A DNA stretch of 64,000 nt from an uncultured Williamsia sp. (GTDB lineage Bacteria; Actinomycetota; Actinomycetes; Mycobacteriales; Mycobacteriaceae), in the NCBI RefSeq assembly GCF_947494875.1, contig NZ_CANLWM010000003.1, positions 186,001 through 250,000 on the forward strand. Direction: 5' to 3'. The stretch's first letter is position 1. Each line of letters begins with the position of its first letter. The notes under the pieces were generated by a model. It did no database searches, was not told where the DNA came from, and saw nothing but the letters and a program-made list of their open reading frames with translations. Made by a program: the position numbers and the translations under genes. This document shows, piece by piece, positions 34,670 through 43,113 of the stretch.

Positions 34670-35625
34670 CCCGACGCCCCCGCGTAGTCGACGGCGCTGC
34701 GCCGCGCGGTGCCGACGAGGACGGAGTTGTCGGTGACGCGTCGGAGATCGTGGTGCAAGGGGTACTCCCAGGAGAAGCCGATGCCGCCGGAGAGCTGGAC
34801 ACATTCGTCCACCATCGCGACGACCGAGGACATGACGAACGCGTGGGCCGCGGCGGCGAGCGGCACGGCCTCGACGTTCCCGCCCGGCTGCTCACCGAGT
34901 CGGCGTGCTGCCTTGGCGATCAGTGCACGGCATCGGACCTCGAACACGAGCAGGTCCGCGAGCCGGTGCTGGACTGCCTGGAAGGCGGCGATCGGTGAGC
35001 CGAAGGCGATGCGGTCGCGGAGATAGTCGACCAGTCTCTCGCGTGCCGCGGCGAGTGCGCCCACGGAGTCGGCGGCGACGAGCAACCGCGTGACCGCGGT
35101 CAGGACATGCGCCGCGCGGGCGTCGCCGATCTCCGTACACGGGTGGCGTGTCAGGTCGATCAGGACGCTGGGACGGTCCAGGTCGAGCGATGCGTCGTCG
35201 TCCGACGTCGCCAGCGGCACCGACTCGGACAGCCCGACGCCGTCCGGACCGAGGACGAGTACGAACTCCGCGACGTCGGCGTGCGTGACACGCACCGGCG
35301 CCCCGTGGACCGCCAGTGCCCCACACGTGGTCCCCGCGAGCAGTCCCGGCAGGAGTCGGTCGCGGAGGTCCGCCGTCGCCCAGGACACCGCCGTCGCACA
35401 CACCATCGACGACACCCACGGAGCGGTCGCGCGTGCGCGACCGAGCTCCTCGGCGATCACCGTGGCGACGAGCGGTTCCCAACCCGACCCGCCGCGGTCC
35501 TCCGCGACCAGCAGTCCGAGCCAGTCCATCGATCCGAGAGATCGCAGGTCGCTCCCCGACCCCGCCGCGAGGTACTCGCGCGCGGACTCGCGGACGAATG
35601 CGACGTCCAACGCATCGTCGTCCAT
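34663..35625 (-). CDS. Acyl-CoA dehydrogenase, short (beta-type) subunit
   Basis: At 320 residues it is shorter than a usual acyl-CoA dehydrogenase. The N-terminal helical domain is compressed (WLGLLVAEDRGGSGWEPL), the middle domain lacks the canonical S-E-P-x-A-G-S-D flavin loop, and the C-terminal domain has RIAFGSPIAAFQAVQHRLADL and LSGGIGFSWEYPLHHDLRR. This is the pattern of the non-canonical partner in heteromeric steroid-type dehydrogenases (FadE27/FadE29 class). It overlaps the alpha-type gene and follows the amidohydrolase by seven bases. Confidence 0.85.
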   Translation of the reverse strand: MDDDALDVAFVRESAREYLAAGSGSDLRSLGSMDWLGLLVAEDRGGSGWEPLVATVIAEELGRARATAPWVSSMVCATAVSWATADLRDRLLPGLLAGTTCGALAVHGAPVRVTHADVAEFVLVLGPDGVGLSESVPLATSDDDASLDLDRPSVLIDLTRHPCTEIGDARAAHVLTAVTRLLVAADSVGALAAARERLVDYLRDRIAFGSPIAAFQAVQHRLADLLVFEVRCRALIAKAARRLGEQPGGNVEAVPLAAAAHAFVMSSVVAMVDECVQLSGGIGFSWEYPLHHDLRRVTDNSVLVGTARRSAVDYAGASGW

Positions 35626-35632
35626 CGCGGTG

Positions 35633-36826
35633 TCAGCTACGGATCAGCAGGGCTTCGGCGTTGTCCCGCATGATGCGTCGCTTCGCGGCGTCGTCGAGGG
35701 GGTCGAGCAGCTTGACGAAGTCCGCCGGCTCGGCGAGCCCCTCGGCATGCGGGAAGTCCGAGCCCATGAGCAGGCACTCGTCGTACCCGAGGGCCTGGGC
35801 GATCGCGGGGGTGTCGTCCTCGGGATAGGGGACGACGCCGACGTGGCGGCGGAAGATCTCCGAGGGGCGCTCGGTGAGCGGGCCGCCGATCCACGGACCG
35901 TTGCGTCCCATGCCGCGGCTCTTGTCCATGTGGCGGACGAAGCCCGGCACCCACTCTGCCCCGTGTTCGGCGACGAGCACCTTCAGGCCGGGGAAGCGTC
36001 CGAAGAGGTTGTCGAAGATGAGAGCGGACAGCGTGTCCTCGATGGGGCGCTGACCGTAGATGTTCATCCACTGCCAGGCCGACATGTGCCACGCCGCGGG
36101 ATCGGGGTCGAGCCCCCACGCCGGCGAGATGGCCGAGAAGTACCAGTACGGCTGGATGTGGAAGACGAGCGTGCAGCCCGCCTCCTGCAGTCGTGCGTAG
36201 ATCGGGTCGAAGTAGGGATCGCCCGGGGACCGGCCGTAGGCAGGGCCCGTCGGGAGGAGGACCATCTTCGCGCCCTGCTCGATGATCGCCTCGGTCTCGG
36301 CGATGGCCGAGTCGAGGTCGCGCAGGGACAGCAGGGCGGTGGCGAAGATGCGGCCCTGGTGGTCGAAGCCCCACGTCTCGTCGAACCACCGGTTGAACGA
36401 CCGGAGGTTGGCGTAGAGGGCCTCGGTGTCGTCGACGTAGTGCTCGGCCGCCAGCGCCATGCCGGCGGGGAAGATGACCGCGCGCGCCACGTTCTGGCGG
36501 TCCATGATCTCCAGACGCGGGCCGCGCTCGAGGTACTCGGTGCGCATCGGCTCGGGCTGATAGGTCTCCTCGGGGTTGCCCGAACCCATCTGCTTGAGCA
36601 TCTCCTTCAGCGATCCCGGACGGTAGGCGAGGTCGAACCCGAGTCCGGCCTCGCTGTTGAAGGTCGCGATGCGGTGGCCGGCGAGGATCGCCTCCTTGCC
36701 GTCGCCACCCTTGACCGGGAGGATCGCGCGATCCAGGAACTTCGACGGGAGGTAGCGGGTGAAGGCGTCTCGCGTCTCGTAACAGTGCGTGTCACAGTCG
36801 AAGATTCCGTAGTCCAGGGTGGCCAT
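35633..36826 (-). CDS. ACMSD-like amidohydrolase, copy 2
   Basis: The 397-residue metal-dependent hydrolase has IFDCDTHCYETRDAF at the N terminus (D-x-D-x-H), TLVFHIQPYWYF for the barrel histidine, VAEHGAEWVPGF and LMGSDFPHAEGLAEP with the last metal aspartate. It is closer to copy 3 (41277) than to copy 1, sharing CYET/MYET, the ILAGHR-type loop and HAEGLAEP/HPEGIGDP. The ATG follows AAGGAG. It heads the operon with two acyl-CoA dehydrogenases and a synthetase, under the palindromes at 36847-36888. Confidence 0.86.
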   Translation of the reverse strand: MATLDYGIFDCDTHCYETRDAFTRYLPSKFLDRAILPVKGGDGKEAILAGHRIATFNSEAGLGFDLAYRPGSLKEMLKQMGSGNPEETYQPEPMRTEYLERGPRLEIMDRQNVARAVIFPAGMALAAEHYVDDTEALYANLRSFNRWFDETWGFDHQGRIFATALLSLRDLDSAIAETEAIIEQGAKMVLLPTGPAYGRSPGDPYFDPIYARLQEAGCTLVFHIQPYWYFSAISPAWGLDPDPAAWHMSAWQWMNIYGQRPIEDTLSALIFDNLFGRFPGLKVLVAEHGAEWVPGFVRHMDKSRGMGRNGPWIGGPLTERPSEIFRRHVGVVPYPEDDTPAIAQALGYDECLLMGSDFPHAEGLAEPADFVKLLDPLDDAAKRRIMRDNAEALLIRS

Positions 36827-36846
36827 CGAGCGAACTCCTTCGGTCC

Positions 36847-36888
36847 GAGAATTGCTGTTCTCACCTGACGCAAACAATACTATCGTTT
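36847..36888. promoter_or_regulatory. Operator A variant and a second long palindrome
   Basis: GAGAATTGCTGTTCTC (36847-36862) has operator A arms with a spacer one base longer. Ten bases on, AAACAATA-C-TATCGTTT (36872-36888) is a near-perfect 17-bp palindrome containing TACTAT. Both lie in the 148-base gap between the divergent amidohydrolase and synthetase operons. Confidence 0.55.
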
Positions 36889-36974
36889 CGCGAGATCGCC
36901 CGTATCGGGTCTGCTCGGATGAGCCGACCCGGTCGTGCGATCCCATCCCGACGACGTGAGTGAGGCCGCATCCG

Positions 36975-38642
36975 ATGCCGTTCCCCGACTACGTCCCCAC
37001 GATCCCGGTCATGCTCGACCGCGTCGTCCGGCAGCACGGCGACACCACCGCGATCGTGTGCGGTGGGGAGTCGGCCACCTACGCCGACCTGGCCGGCCGG
37101 TCCGCGCGTCTGGCCCGCACGCTGCTCGCACACGGGGTGGGCAAGGGAGACCACGTGGGGATCCTGATGCCGAACAGTGTCGACTGGGCCGTGGCCTATC
37201 TCGCGGTCACACGGATCGGCGCGGTCGCGGTGCCTCTCAACACGTTCTACCGCGCGTCGGAACTCGGCTGGACCGCCCGGCACGCGGACCTCTCGGCGAT
37301 CCTCGCGTGGCCGCGCTCGGCCAAGGTCGACTTCACCGCGACCCTCGAGGCGGCCTTCGACGGGTTGTCGACGCAGGTCCGCCCTGGCCGGTTGCGCATC
37401 CCGTCGGCCCCCTACCTGCGGACGGTGTTCGTCTGGGGTGAGAGCGACCGGCGCTGGGCCACGGCGGTCGTGGGCGACTCCACCGAGACCGGTCGCGGAC
37501 CCGACGGCGTCGACGACGACCTGCTCGCCGCCGTCGAGTCGGCCGTGGTGCCGTCCGACGACGCGCTCATCATCTACACGTCGGGCAGCACCGGTGACCC
37601 GAAGGGCCCGCGGCACACCCAGGGCACCGTGGTCCGCCACACCTTCAACCTGACGTCGGTGTACCTCGTGACCTCCGACGACGTGCTGTTCACGTCGATG
37701 CCGTTCTTCTGGGTGGGTGGGCTGATCACCGGACTGCACGCGGTCATGCACCACGGCGCCACCCTCGTGACCCAGGAGGCGTTCGACGCCGACGCGGCGG
37801 TCGATCTCATGCAGGACCACCGCGCCACCATCGCGCTGGGGTGGCCACAGCAGGGCAAGACGCTCGCCCAGAGCGCCACCGCCCGGGGCTCGGACCTCTC
37901 GTCCCTGCGCCGCACGAGCATGCCCGCTCTCGCCCCCGACATCGCGCCCCCGGCGACGGGCGCGCTGAACCTCGGGATGACCGAGACGTGCGGGATGCAC
38001 ATCGGCGCCGACCCCTATGTGGCGCAACCGGAATCGCGACGTGGGACGTTCGGGCAGTCGCTCGACGGGATGACCCACCGCATCGTCGACCCGGAGACGG
38101 GCGTGGACGTCGGACCCGGAGTCGAGGGCGAGATCTGGGTGCGCGGGGTCGCGCTGATGCAGGGCCTGTACAAGTTCGAGCGCGAGGAGACCTTCACGCC
38201 GGACGGATACCTCCGCACCGGCGACGCCGGGTTCGCCGACGCCGACGGGTGGATCACTTACACCGGTCGGCTCGGCGACATGATCAAGACGGGCTCGGGT
38301 GTCAACGTGACGCCCACCGAGGTGGAGGCCGCCCTGATGGGATGCGCGGGCGTGCAGGAGGCCTATGTCGCCGGCGTCGACGACCCCGATGCGGGGACGA
38401 TCGTCGGCGCGGCGCTGATCGCGGCGCCCGGGGCCGACCTCGACGTCGATGCGATCCGCACCGAGCTGAAGTCGACCCTGTCCGCCTACAAGATCCCGAA
38501 ACGCGTCACCGTGGTGGAGAAGGCCGCGCTGCCGTTCACCAGCACCGGCAAGATCAAGCGCCGTGACCTGGCGGTGATGCTCGCCGATCTCGCACCGGTC
38601 GGCCACAACACGACGACGGAGCATGCCCGTGCAGACCACTGA
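36975..38642 (+). CDS. Acyl-CoA synthetase (FadD-like, ANL family)
   Basis: The 555-residue ligase has LIIYTSGSTGDPKGPRHT, LNLGMTETCGMH in place of YGxTE, TGRLGDMIKTGSGVNV and the C-terminal FTSTGKIKRRDL. GAGTGAGG lies nine bases before ATG 36975; the in-frame GTG at 36960 is an alternative. It overlaps the next dehydrogenase gene by 20 bases and opens the operon synthetase, dehydrogenase, LLM oxidoreductase. Confidence 0.9.
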   Translation: MPFPDYVPTIPVMLDRVVRQHGDTTAIVCGGESATYADLAGRSARLARTLLAHGVGKGDHVGILMPNSVDWAVAYLAVTRIGAVAVPLNTFYRASELGWTARHADLSAILAWPRSAKVDFTATLEAAFDGLSTQVRPGRLRIPSAPYLRTVFVWGESDRRWATAVVGDSTETGRGPDGVDDDLLAAVESAVVPSDDALIIYTSGSTGDPKGPRHTQGTVVRHTFNLTSVYLVTSDDVLFTSMPFFWVGGLITGLHAVMHHGATLVTQEAFDADAAVDLMQDHRATIALGWPQQGKTLAQSATARGSDLSSLRRTSMPALAPDIAPPATGALNLGMTETCGMHIGADPYVAQPESRRGTFGQSLDGMTHRIVDPETGVDVGPGVEGEIWVRGVALMQGLYKFEREETFTPDGYLRTGDAGFADADGWITYTGRLGDMIKTGSGVNVTPTEVEAALMGCAGVQEAYVAGVDDPDAGTIVGAALIAAPGADLDVDAIRTELKSTLSAYKIPKRVTVVEKAALPFTSTGKIKRRDLAVMLADLAPVGHNTTTEHARADH

Positions 38643-39762
38643 GTCCATGTCCCCCACGGAACTCGCCGAGTTCCGGGACACCGTGCGGCAGTGGCTCACC
38701 CGCCACTCCCCCATCGCGACGGTCCGCGACACCATGGACGGCCCCGACGGCTGGGATCGCGCGCTGCACACCGCGTTGGCCACGGAGTTGGGTGTGCTCG
38801 GCGTGGCGGTCCCCGAGGAGTACGGGGGTGCCGGCGCGGGCCTGCCCGAACTGGCGTCCGTCCAGGAGGAGCTGGGCGCCGCGTTGACGTGTTCGCCGGT
38901 CTTCGGGTCGATCGTGCTGGCGGCGCAGACGCTGCTCGCCGTCGACGACCGGTCGGCGTGCGCCGATCTCCTCCCGGGCCTCGTCGACGGCAGCGTGACC
39001 GCGACGGTCGCCCTCAACGGCGAACTCGGGCCCTGGGACCCGGCCGCCGTGACTCTCACCGCGCAGGACGAGGCGGGTCGGGTGCAGGTGTCCGGGGTCC
39101 TGGAGAAGGTCGTCGACGGTGACCGCGCCGACGTCCTGCTCGTGGCCGCTCGCCGGGGCGACGAGATCCTGCTGGTCCGTGTCGCAGGTGACGCGGACGG
39201 CGTCCGCCGAGATGCGCTGACGACCCTCGACAGGACGCGCGGCATCGCCCGGGTGGTCCTCGACGCAGCCCCCGGTGACATCGTGGGCGACCCGGCGGGT
39301 ACCGCGTCGGCGCTGGCCCGGGCGTCGGATCTGGCCGTCGTCGGACTGGCCGCCGAACAGATCGGCGCGGCGCAGCAATGTCTGGACCTGGCGGTGGACT
39401 ACGCCCGCGACCGTATCCAGTTCGGCCGGGCGATCGGTAGTTTCCAGGCCGTGAAGCATCGATGCGCCGACATGCTGGTGGAGGTCGAGACGGCGCGCTC
39501 GGCCGTCGTCCACGCGACGCTCTGCACCGAGTCCGACGAACTCGCGGTGGCCGCCGCCGTGTGCGGCATGGTCTGCTCGGACACGTTCGCCGACGTCGCG
39601 TACAACGCGATGCGGGTGTTCGGCGGGATCGGCTTCACCTGGGAACACGACGCGCATCTGTACCTCCGCAGAGCCACGGCCGACCGCCTCATGTGGGGCA
39701 CGCCCGACCACCACGGCGAGCGGCTCGCGCAGCTCGTCGGCGACACCACCGGGAGCATGTGA
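38623..39762 (+). CDS. Acyl-CoA dehydrogenase
   Basis: The 379-residue protein has ELGVLGVAVPEEYGGAGAG, a middle domain without the canonical flavin loop, and RIQFGRAIGSFQAVKHRCAD with FGGIGFTWEHDAHLYLRRA at the end. This is the C-terminal pattern of the FadE27/FadE29-type subunits, so it may need a partner encoded elsewhere. The start overlaps the synthetase gene; ATG 38647, just after the synthetase stop, is a possible alternative. It is joined to the LLM gene by TGATG. Confidence 0.87.
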   Translation: MPVQTTESMSPTELAEFRDTVRQWLTRHSPIATVRDTMDGPDGWDRALHTALATELGVLGVAVPEEYGGAGAGLPELASVQEELGAALTCSPVFGSIVLAAQTLLAVDDRSACADLLPGLVDGSVTATVALNGELGPWDPAAVTLTAQDEAGRVQVSGVLEKVVDGDRADVLLVAARRGDEILLVRVAGDADGVRRDALTTLDRTRGIARVVLDAAPGDIVGDPAGTASALARASDLAVVGLAAEQIGAAQQCLDLAVDYARDRIQFGRAIGSFQAVKHRCADMLVEVETARSAVVHATLCTESDELAVAAAVCGMVCSDTFADVAYNAMRVFGGIGFTWEHDAHLYLRRATADRLMWGTPDHHGERLAQLVGDTTGSM

Positions 39763-40667
39763 TGGCCGTCGGGCTGATGATGGAACTGCCGACGCACCGG
39801 GTGGAGGCACCCGAGGAGTTCGTCACGGCGGCGGCGATCGCGGAGATCGCGGGCGCGGCAGAGTCGGCGGGGTACACCGGCGTCTACGTGACCGACCATC
39901 CCGCTCCGGACGCGAAGTGGCTCGACCACGGCGGGCACCACGCGCTCGACCCGTTCGTCGCACTGTCGTTCGCGGCCGCGGCGACCACCTCGCTCTCGCT
40001 GCTGACGAACATCTACATCGCGGCGTACCGCAACCCGTTCCTCAGCGCGAAACAGGTCCAGAGCCTGTCGGTGCTCAGCGGGCATCGCTTCATCCTGGGC
40101 GTCGGTGCCGGGTACCTGAAATCCGAGTTTCGTGCTCTCGGTGTTGATTTCGACACCCGCGGTGCCCTACTCGACGAGTCGCTGGAGGTTCTCAGGGCCG
40201 TCCTGGGGGGCGAGGACACCGCGTGGGAGGGCAGCTCGTTCTCGGCGCGCGGGGTACGCCTGCGTCCGGCGCTCCCCCCGGCGACCCCGCCGATCTGGGT
40301 GGGCGGCAACAGCAAGGCCGCCATCCGACGAGCGGTCGCGCGCCACGAGGGGTGGTCTCCCTTCAACACGTTCGGCTACTCCGCCACGACCCGCACCGCC
40401 GAGGTGTCCGATCTCGCAGAGCTCGAGGCCGCCATCGGATGGGCGCGGTCCTACGCGGACGAGATCGGACGCACGGCCCCGTTGGACGTCTGCTTCTCGG
40501 CGGGGCCGATCCTGAGCGGGCGGCGATCCGCCGACGAGCGTCGATCGGTGCTGGAGCGACTCGAGCAGATCGGGGTGACGCACGTGACCGTGGACTCCCG
40601 CGGCGACGACCGCGAAGAGGTCATCGGCAACCTGCGCGAGTTCGCCGCCGACGTCGTGCCGGACTGA
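39762..40667 (+). CDS. LLM-class oxidoreductase, probably F420-dependent
   Basis: The 301-residue protein is a luciferase-fold enzyme: GYTGVYVTDHPAPDAKWLD, LLTNIYIAAYRNPFLSAKQV, SGHRFILGVGAGYLKSEF and ATPPIWVGGNSKAAIRRAV. These blocks match the F420-type LLM subgroup (TIGR03619-like), common in mycobacteria and Gordonia. The ATG overlaps the dehydrogenase stop. It probably reduces or oxidises an intermediate of the same pathway; the reaction is unknown. Confidence 0.85.
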   Translation: MAVGLMMELPTHRVEAPEEFVTAAAIAEIAGAAESAGYTGVYVTDHPAPDAKWLDHGGHHALDPFVALSFAAAATTSLSLLTNIYIAAYRNPFLSAKQVQSLSVLSGHRFILGVGAGYLKSEFRALGVDFDTRGALLDESLEVLRAVLGGEDTAWEGSSFSARGVRLRPALPPATPPIWVGGNSKAAIRRAVARHEGWSPFNTFGYSATTRTAEVSDLAELEAAIGWARSYADEIGRTAPLDVCFSAGPILSGRRSADERRSVLERLEQIGVTHVTVDSRGDDREEVIGNLREFAADVVPD

Positions 40668-40677
40668 CCGGCCGTTC

Positions 40678-41127
40678 TCAGTCGGCCGCGGGCCGCATCC
40701 TGCTGTTCTCGGCGAAACCGTCGACGGAGATCCGACGGGACGCGAACAGCCACCGGCCGTCGGCGCCGGTGACGAACCGGTCGCGGTAGCGACCCCAGTG
40801 GTCGACGCCGGCGTCGGTGAAGACCGTGAAATAGCTGGTCGCAGCAGCGGAATCGGTCGTCACGTCGGAGATCGCGGTGCTGCTGACGTGGTGGTGCACG
40901 TACCGCGGGGCGGGCCGCCCGGTGTCGGGCAGGACCTGGGCCGCGAGCCCCGAGGCGATGTCGTCGGGTCCGACCATCGGGGGCCCGGCGGGCGTGCGCA
41001 GTTCGCCGTCGTCGGCGAAACACGCCGCGAGCCCGGGGAGATCGAACCGGTCGGTCGCGGCGGTGTAGCGCATCAACAGGTCCCGGATCTCCTCACGCGC
41101 CTGCACCTCGGTCGACTGCACGTCCAC
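40678..41127 (-). CDS. SnoaL/NTF2-like domain protein
   Basis: The 149-residue protein has an NTF2-like cone fold pattern: REEIRDLLMRYTAATDRFDL, ACFADDGELRTP, YVHHHVSSTAI and YRDRFVTGADGRWLFASRRI. Members are ketosteroid isomerase-like or ring-hydroxylating small-subunit-like; catalytic residues for either were not identified. The GTG start follows GGAAGGGGA. It is divergent from amidohydrolase copy 3 and shares operator A at 41213. It is convergent with the LLM gene. Confidence 0.82.
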   Translation of the reverse strand: MDVQSTEVQAREEIRDLLMRYTAATDRFDLPGLAACFADDGELRTPAGPPMVGPDDIASGLAAQVLPDTGRPAPRYVHHHVSSTAISDVTTDSAAATSYFTVFTDAGVDHWGRYRDRFVTGADGRWLFASRRISVDGFAENSRMRPAAD

Positions 41128-41212
41128 TCCCCTTCCGTTCGCATGGTGTCCGGGACGCCCGACTCCTGGACTGCGAGTTCACCAGCACTTCTGGCCCTCG
41201 ACCGTCAGCGAT

Positions 41213-41227
41213 GATAACGTCATTCTC
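41213..41227. promoter_or_regulatory. Operator A site between NTF2-like and amidohydrolase genes
   Basis: GATAACGTCATTCTC matches all 12 fixed positions of GAnAAyGnCrTTnTC and differs from the 17117 site only at the centre base. It lies 50 bases before the rightward start and 86 before the leftward one. Confidence 0.6.
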
Positions 41228-41276
41228 ACCCAGCGTTAACTGCTATTCCGCAGCTGCTCAGAGGAGGCTCTTCGTC

Positions 41277-42476
41277 ATGACGCCCCGGTCACTCGGTTAC
41301 CCGGTCTTCGACATCGACAACCACATGTACGAGACGTCGGACGCTCTCACCAAATACCTGCCACCCGAGCACAAGGGCAAGGTCGGCTACGTCTACACCA
41401 ACGGCCGTCCGAAGCTCGTGGTGAAGAACCGGATCAGCCACATGATCCCGAACCCGACGTTCGAGCGCGTGGCACGCCCGGGCAGCGCCGAGGACTACTT
41501 CCTCGGCAAGAACCCGGAGGGCAAGTCCTTCCGCGAGTTCATCGGCGAGGCGATGGACGTGCACCCCGGGTACCAGAACCCCGAGCCGCGCATCAAGCTC
41601 ATGGACGAGCTCGGTCTCGACCGCTGCGTCATGTACCCGACGCTGGCGAGTCTCATCGAGGAGCGCTCGACCGACGACGTCGTCCTCACCCACGCCGTCA
41701 TCCATGCGCTGAACGAGTGGATGCATGAGCACTGGACGTTCAATTACGAGGGACGCATCTTCGCGACGCCGGTCATCACGTTGTCGTTGGTGGACGAAGC
41801 GATCAAGGAGCTCGAGTGGATCCTCGAGCGCGGCGCCAAGACCTTCCTGGTGCGGCCGGCCCCCGTGCCGAGCCTCACCGGCGGCTCGCGGTCGATGGGT
41901 CTGCCGGAGTTCGATCCCTTCTGGCAGGCCGTCGTCGACGCCGACATCCCGGTGACCTTCCACGCCTCGGACAGCGGCTACCAGGACCACCTGATGGCCT
42001 GGGAGGGTGGCGACGAGTACCTGTCGTTCAAGCCCAGCGCGCTGCGCGAGGTCGTCATGGGTCACCGCGCGATCGAGGACACGCTCGCCGCTCTCGTGTG
42101 CCACGGTGCCCTGACGCGATTCCCCGATCTCAAGGTCCTGTGCGTGGAGAACGGCAGCGGCTGGGTCAAGGGTCTGCTCGACCAGCTCTCGGGCGCGTAC
42201 AACATCATGCCGAAGGAGTTCGACGAGCACCCGGTCGACGCCTTCAAGCGCAACGTCTACATCCACCCGTTCCTCGAGGACGACGTCCAGAGCATCGTCG
42301 AGATCATGGGTGCCGACCACGTCATGTTCGGGTCGGACTACCCGCACCCCGAGGGGATCGGCGACCCGATCAGTTTCGTCGACCGGCTCGACGGGATCTC
42401 CGAGGAGGACAAGCGGAAGATCATGGGCGGCACCGCCATGGATCTGCTGCACATCCCGGTCGACGCCACGGTCTGA
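41277..42476 (+). CDS. ACMSD-like amidohydrolase, copy 3
   Basis: The 399-residue protein has VFDIDNHMYETSDAL (D-x-D-x-H), IPVTFHASDSGYQDH for the barrel histidine, ENGSGWVKGLLDQL, and VMFGSDYPHPEGIGDP with the late metal aspartate. It is the closest paralogue of copy 2. AGAGGAGG lies upstream of ATG 41277, a few bases further than usual. It is followed after 82 bases by a MaoC gene. Decarboxylation or C-C hydrolysis of a catabolic intermediate is inferred from the family. Confidence 0.87.
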   Translation: MTPRSLGYPVFDIDNHMYETSDALTKYLPPEHKGKVGYVYTNGRPKLVVKNRISHMIPNPTFERVARPGSAEDYFLGKNPEGKSFREFIGEAMDVHPGYQNPEPRIKLMDELGLDRCVMYPTLASLIEERSTDDVVLTHAVIHALNEWMHEHWTFNYEGRIFATPVITLSLVDEAIKELEWILERGAKTFLVRPAPVPSLTGGSRSMGLPEFDPFWQAVVDADIPVTFHASDSGYQDHLMAWEGGDEYLSFKPSALREVVMGHRAIEDTLAALVCHGALTRFPDLKVLCVENGSGWVKGLLDQLSGAYNIMPKEFDEHPVDAFKRNVYIHPFLEDDVQSIVEIMGADHVMFGSDYPHPEGIGDPISFVDRLDGISEEDKRKIMGGTAMDLLHIPVDATV

Positions 42477-42558
42477 GCCGACTCGACCTCATCACGACGA
42501 CACGGTCGGTGCCCCCGGGTGCCGGCCGTGTCGTCGTATCCACACCGAAAGGACACCG

Positions 42559-43047
42559 ATGACATCCAGTGAGCAGACCGTCGTCACGTACACGGGCATC
42601 GACGCGTTCGAGGCCGCGGTCGGGAGCCATCTCGGGTACAGCGACTGGCGGGAGGTGACGCAGGATCAGGTCGACCTCTTCGCCGACGCCACCGGTGACC
42701 ACCAGTGGATCCACGTCGACCCGGTCCGCGCCGCGTCCGGCCCGTACAAGACCACGATCGCGCACGGCTACCTCACCCTGTCGATGGTGCCGCTGATGGT
42801 GCAGCAGATCTACCGCGTCACCGGGCTGGCCATGCAGGTCAACTACGGCGTCGACAAGCTGCGGTTCCCGGCACCCGTCCCGGTCGGGTCGCGGATCCGC
42901 TCCGGAGCCGAACTCGTGAAGGTCGAGCGCATCCCCCGCGGTGCCCGGTCGACCGTCCGTGTCACCGTCGAGGTCGAAGGCGGCAGCAAGCCGGCCTGCG
43001 TCGTGGACACGATCGCGATGATGGTCGAGGCCGAGCCCGGCGCGTGA
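42559..43047 (+). CDS. MaoC-family (R)-specific enoyl-CoA hydratase
   Basis: The 162-residue single-hotdog protein carries a complete hydratase 2 motif: VDLFADATGDHQWIHVDPVR, with the catalytic Asp and His, and GPYKTTIAHGYLTLSMVPLM, the substrate-tunnel helix. Such enzymes hydrate trans-2-enoyl-CoA to the (R)-3-hydroxy form, which the SDR at 23711 could then oxidise. AAAGGA precedes the ATG. It is the second gene of the amidohydrolase unit and ends at a hairpin. Confidence 0.9.
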   Translation: MTSSEQTVVTYTGIDAFEAAVGSHLGYSDWREVTQDQVDLFADATGDHQWIHVDPVRAASGPYKTTIAHGYLTLSMVPLMVQQIYRVTGLAMQVNYGVDKLRFPAPVPVGSRIRSGAELVKVERIPRGARSTVRVTVEVEGGSKPACVVDTIAMMVEAEPGA

Positions 43048-43068
43048 TTTCCTGACCCGCAGACCACT

Positions 43069-43099
43069 GTGGCCCGCCTCCGAGTCGGGGGCGGGCCAC
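43069..43099. terminator. Terminator hairpin, 10-bp stem
   Basis: GTGGCCCGCC pairs with GGCGGGCCAC around an 11-base loop, between the convergent MaoC and alcohol dehydrogenase genes. Confidence 0.75.
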
Positions 43100-43113
43100 G
43101 GTCCTCTGATCGC

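Noticed and set aside
36861-39281. An 806-codon minus-strand open frame
   Set aside because: It is antisense to the synthetase at 36975 and the dehydrogenase at 38623; low-complexity Arg/Gly composition.
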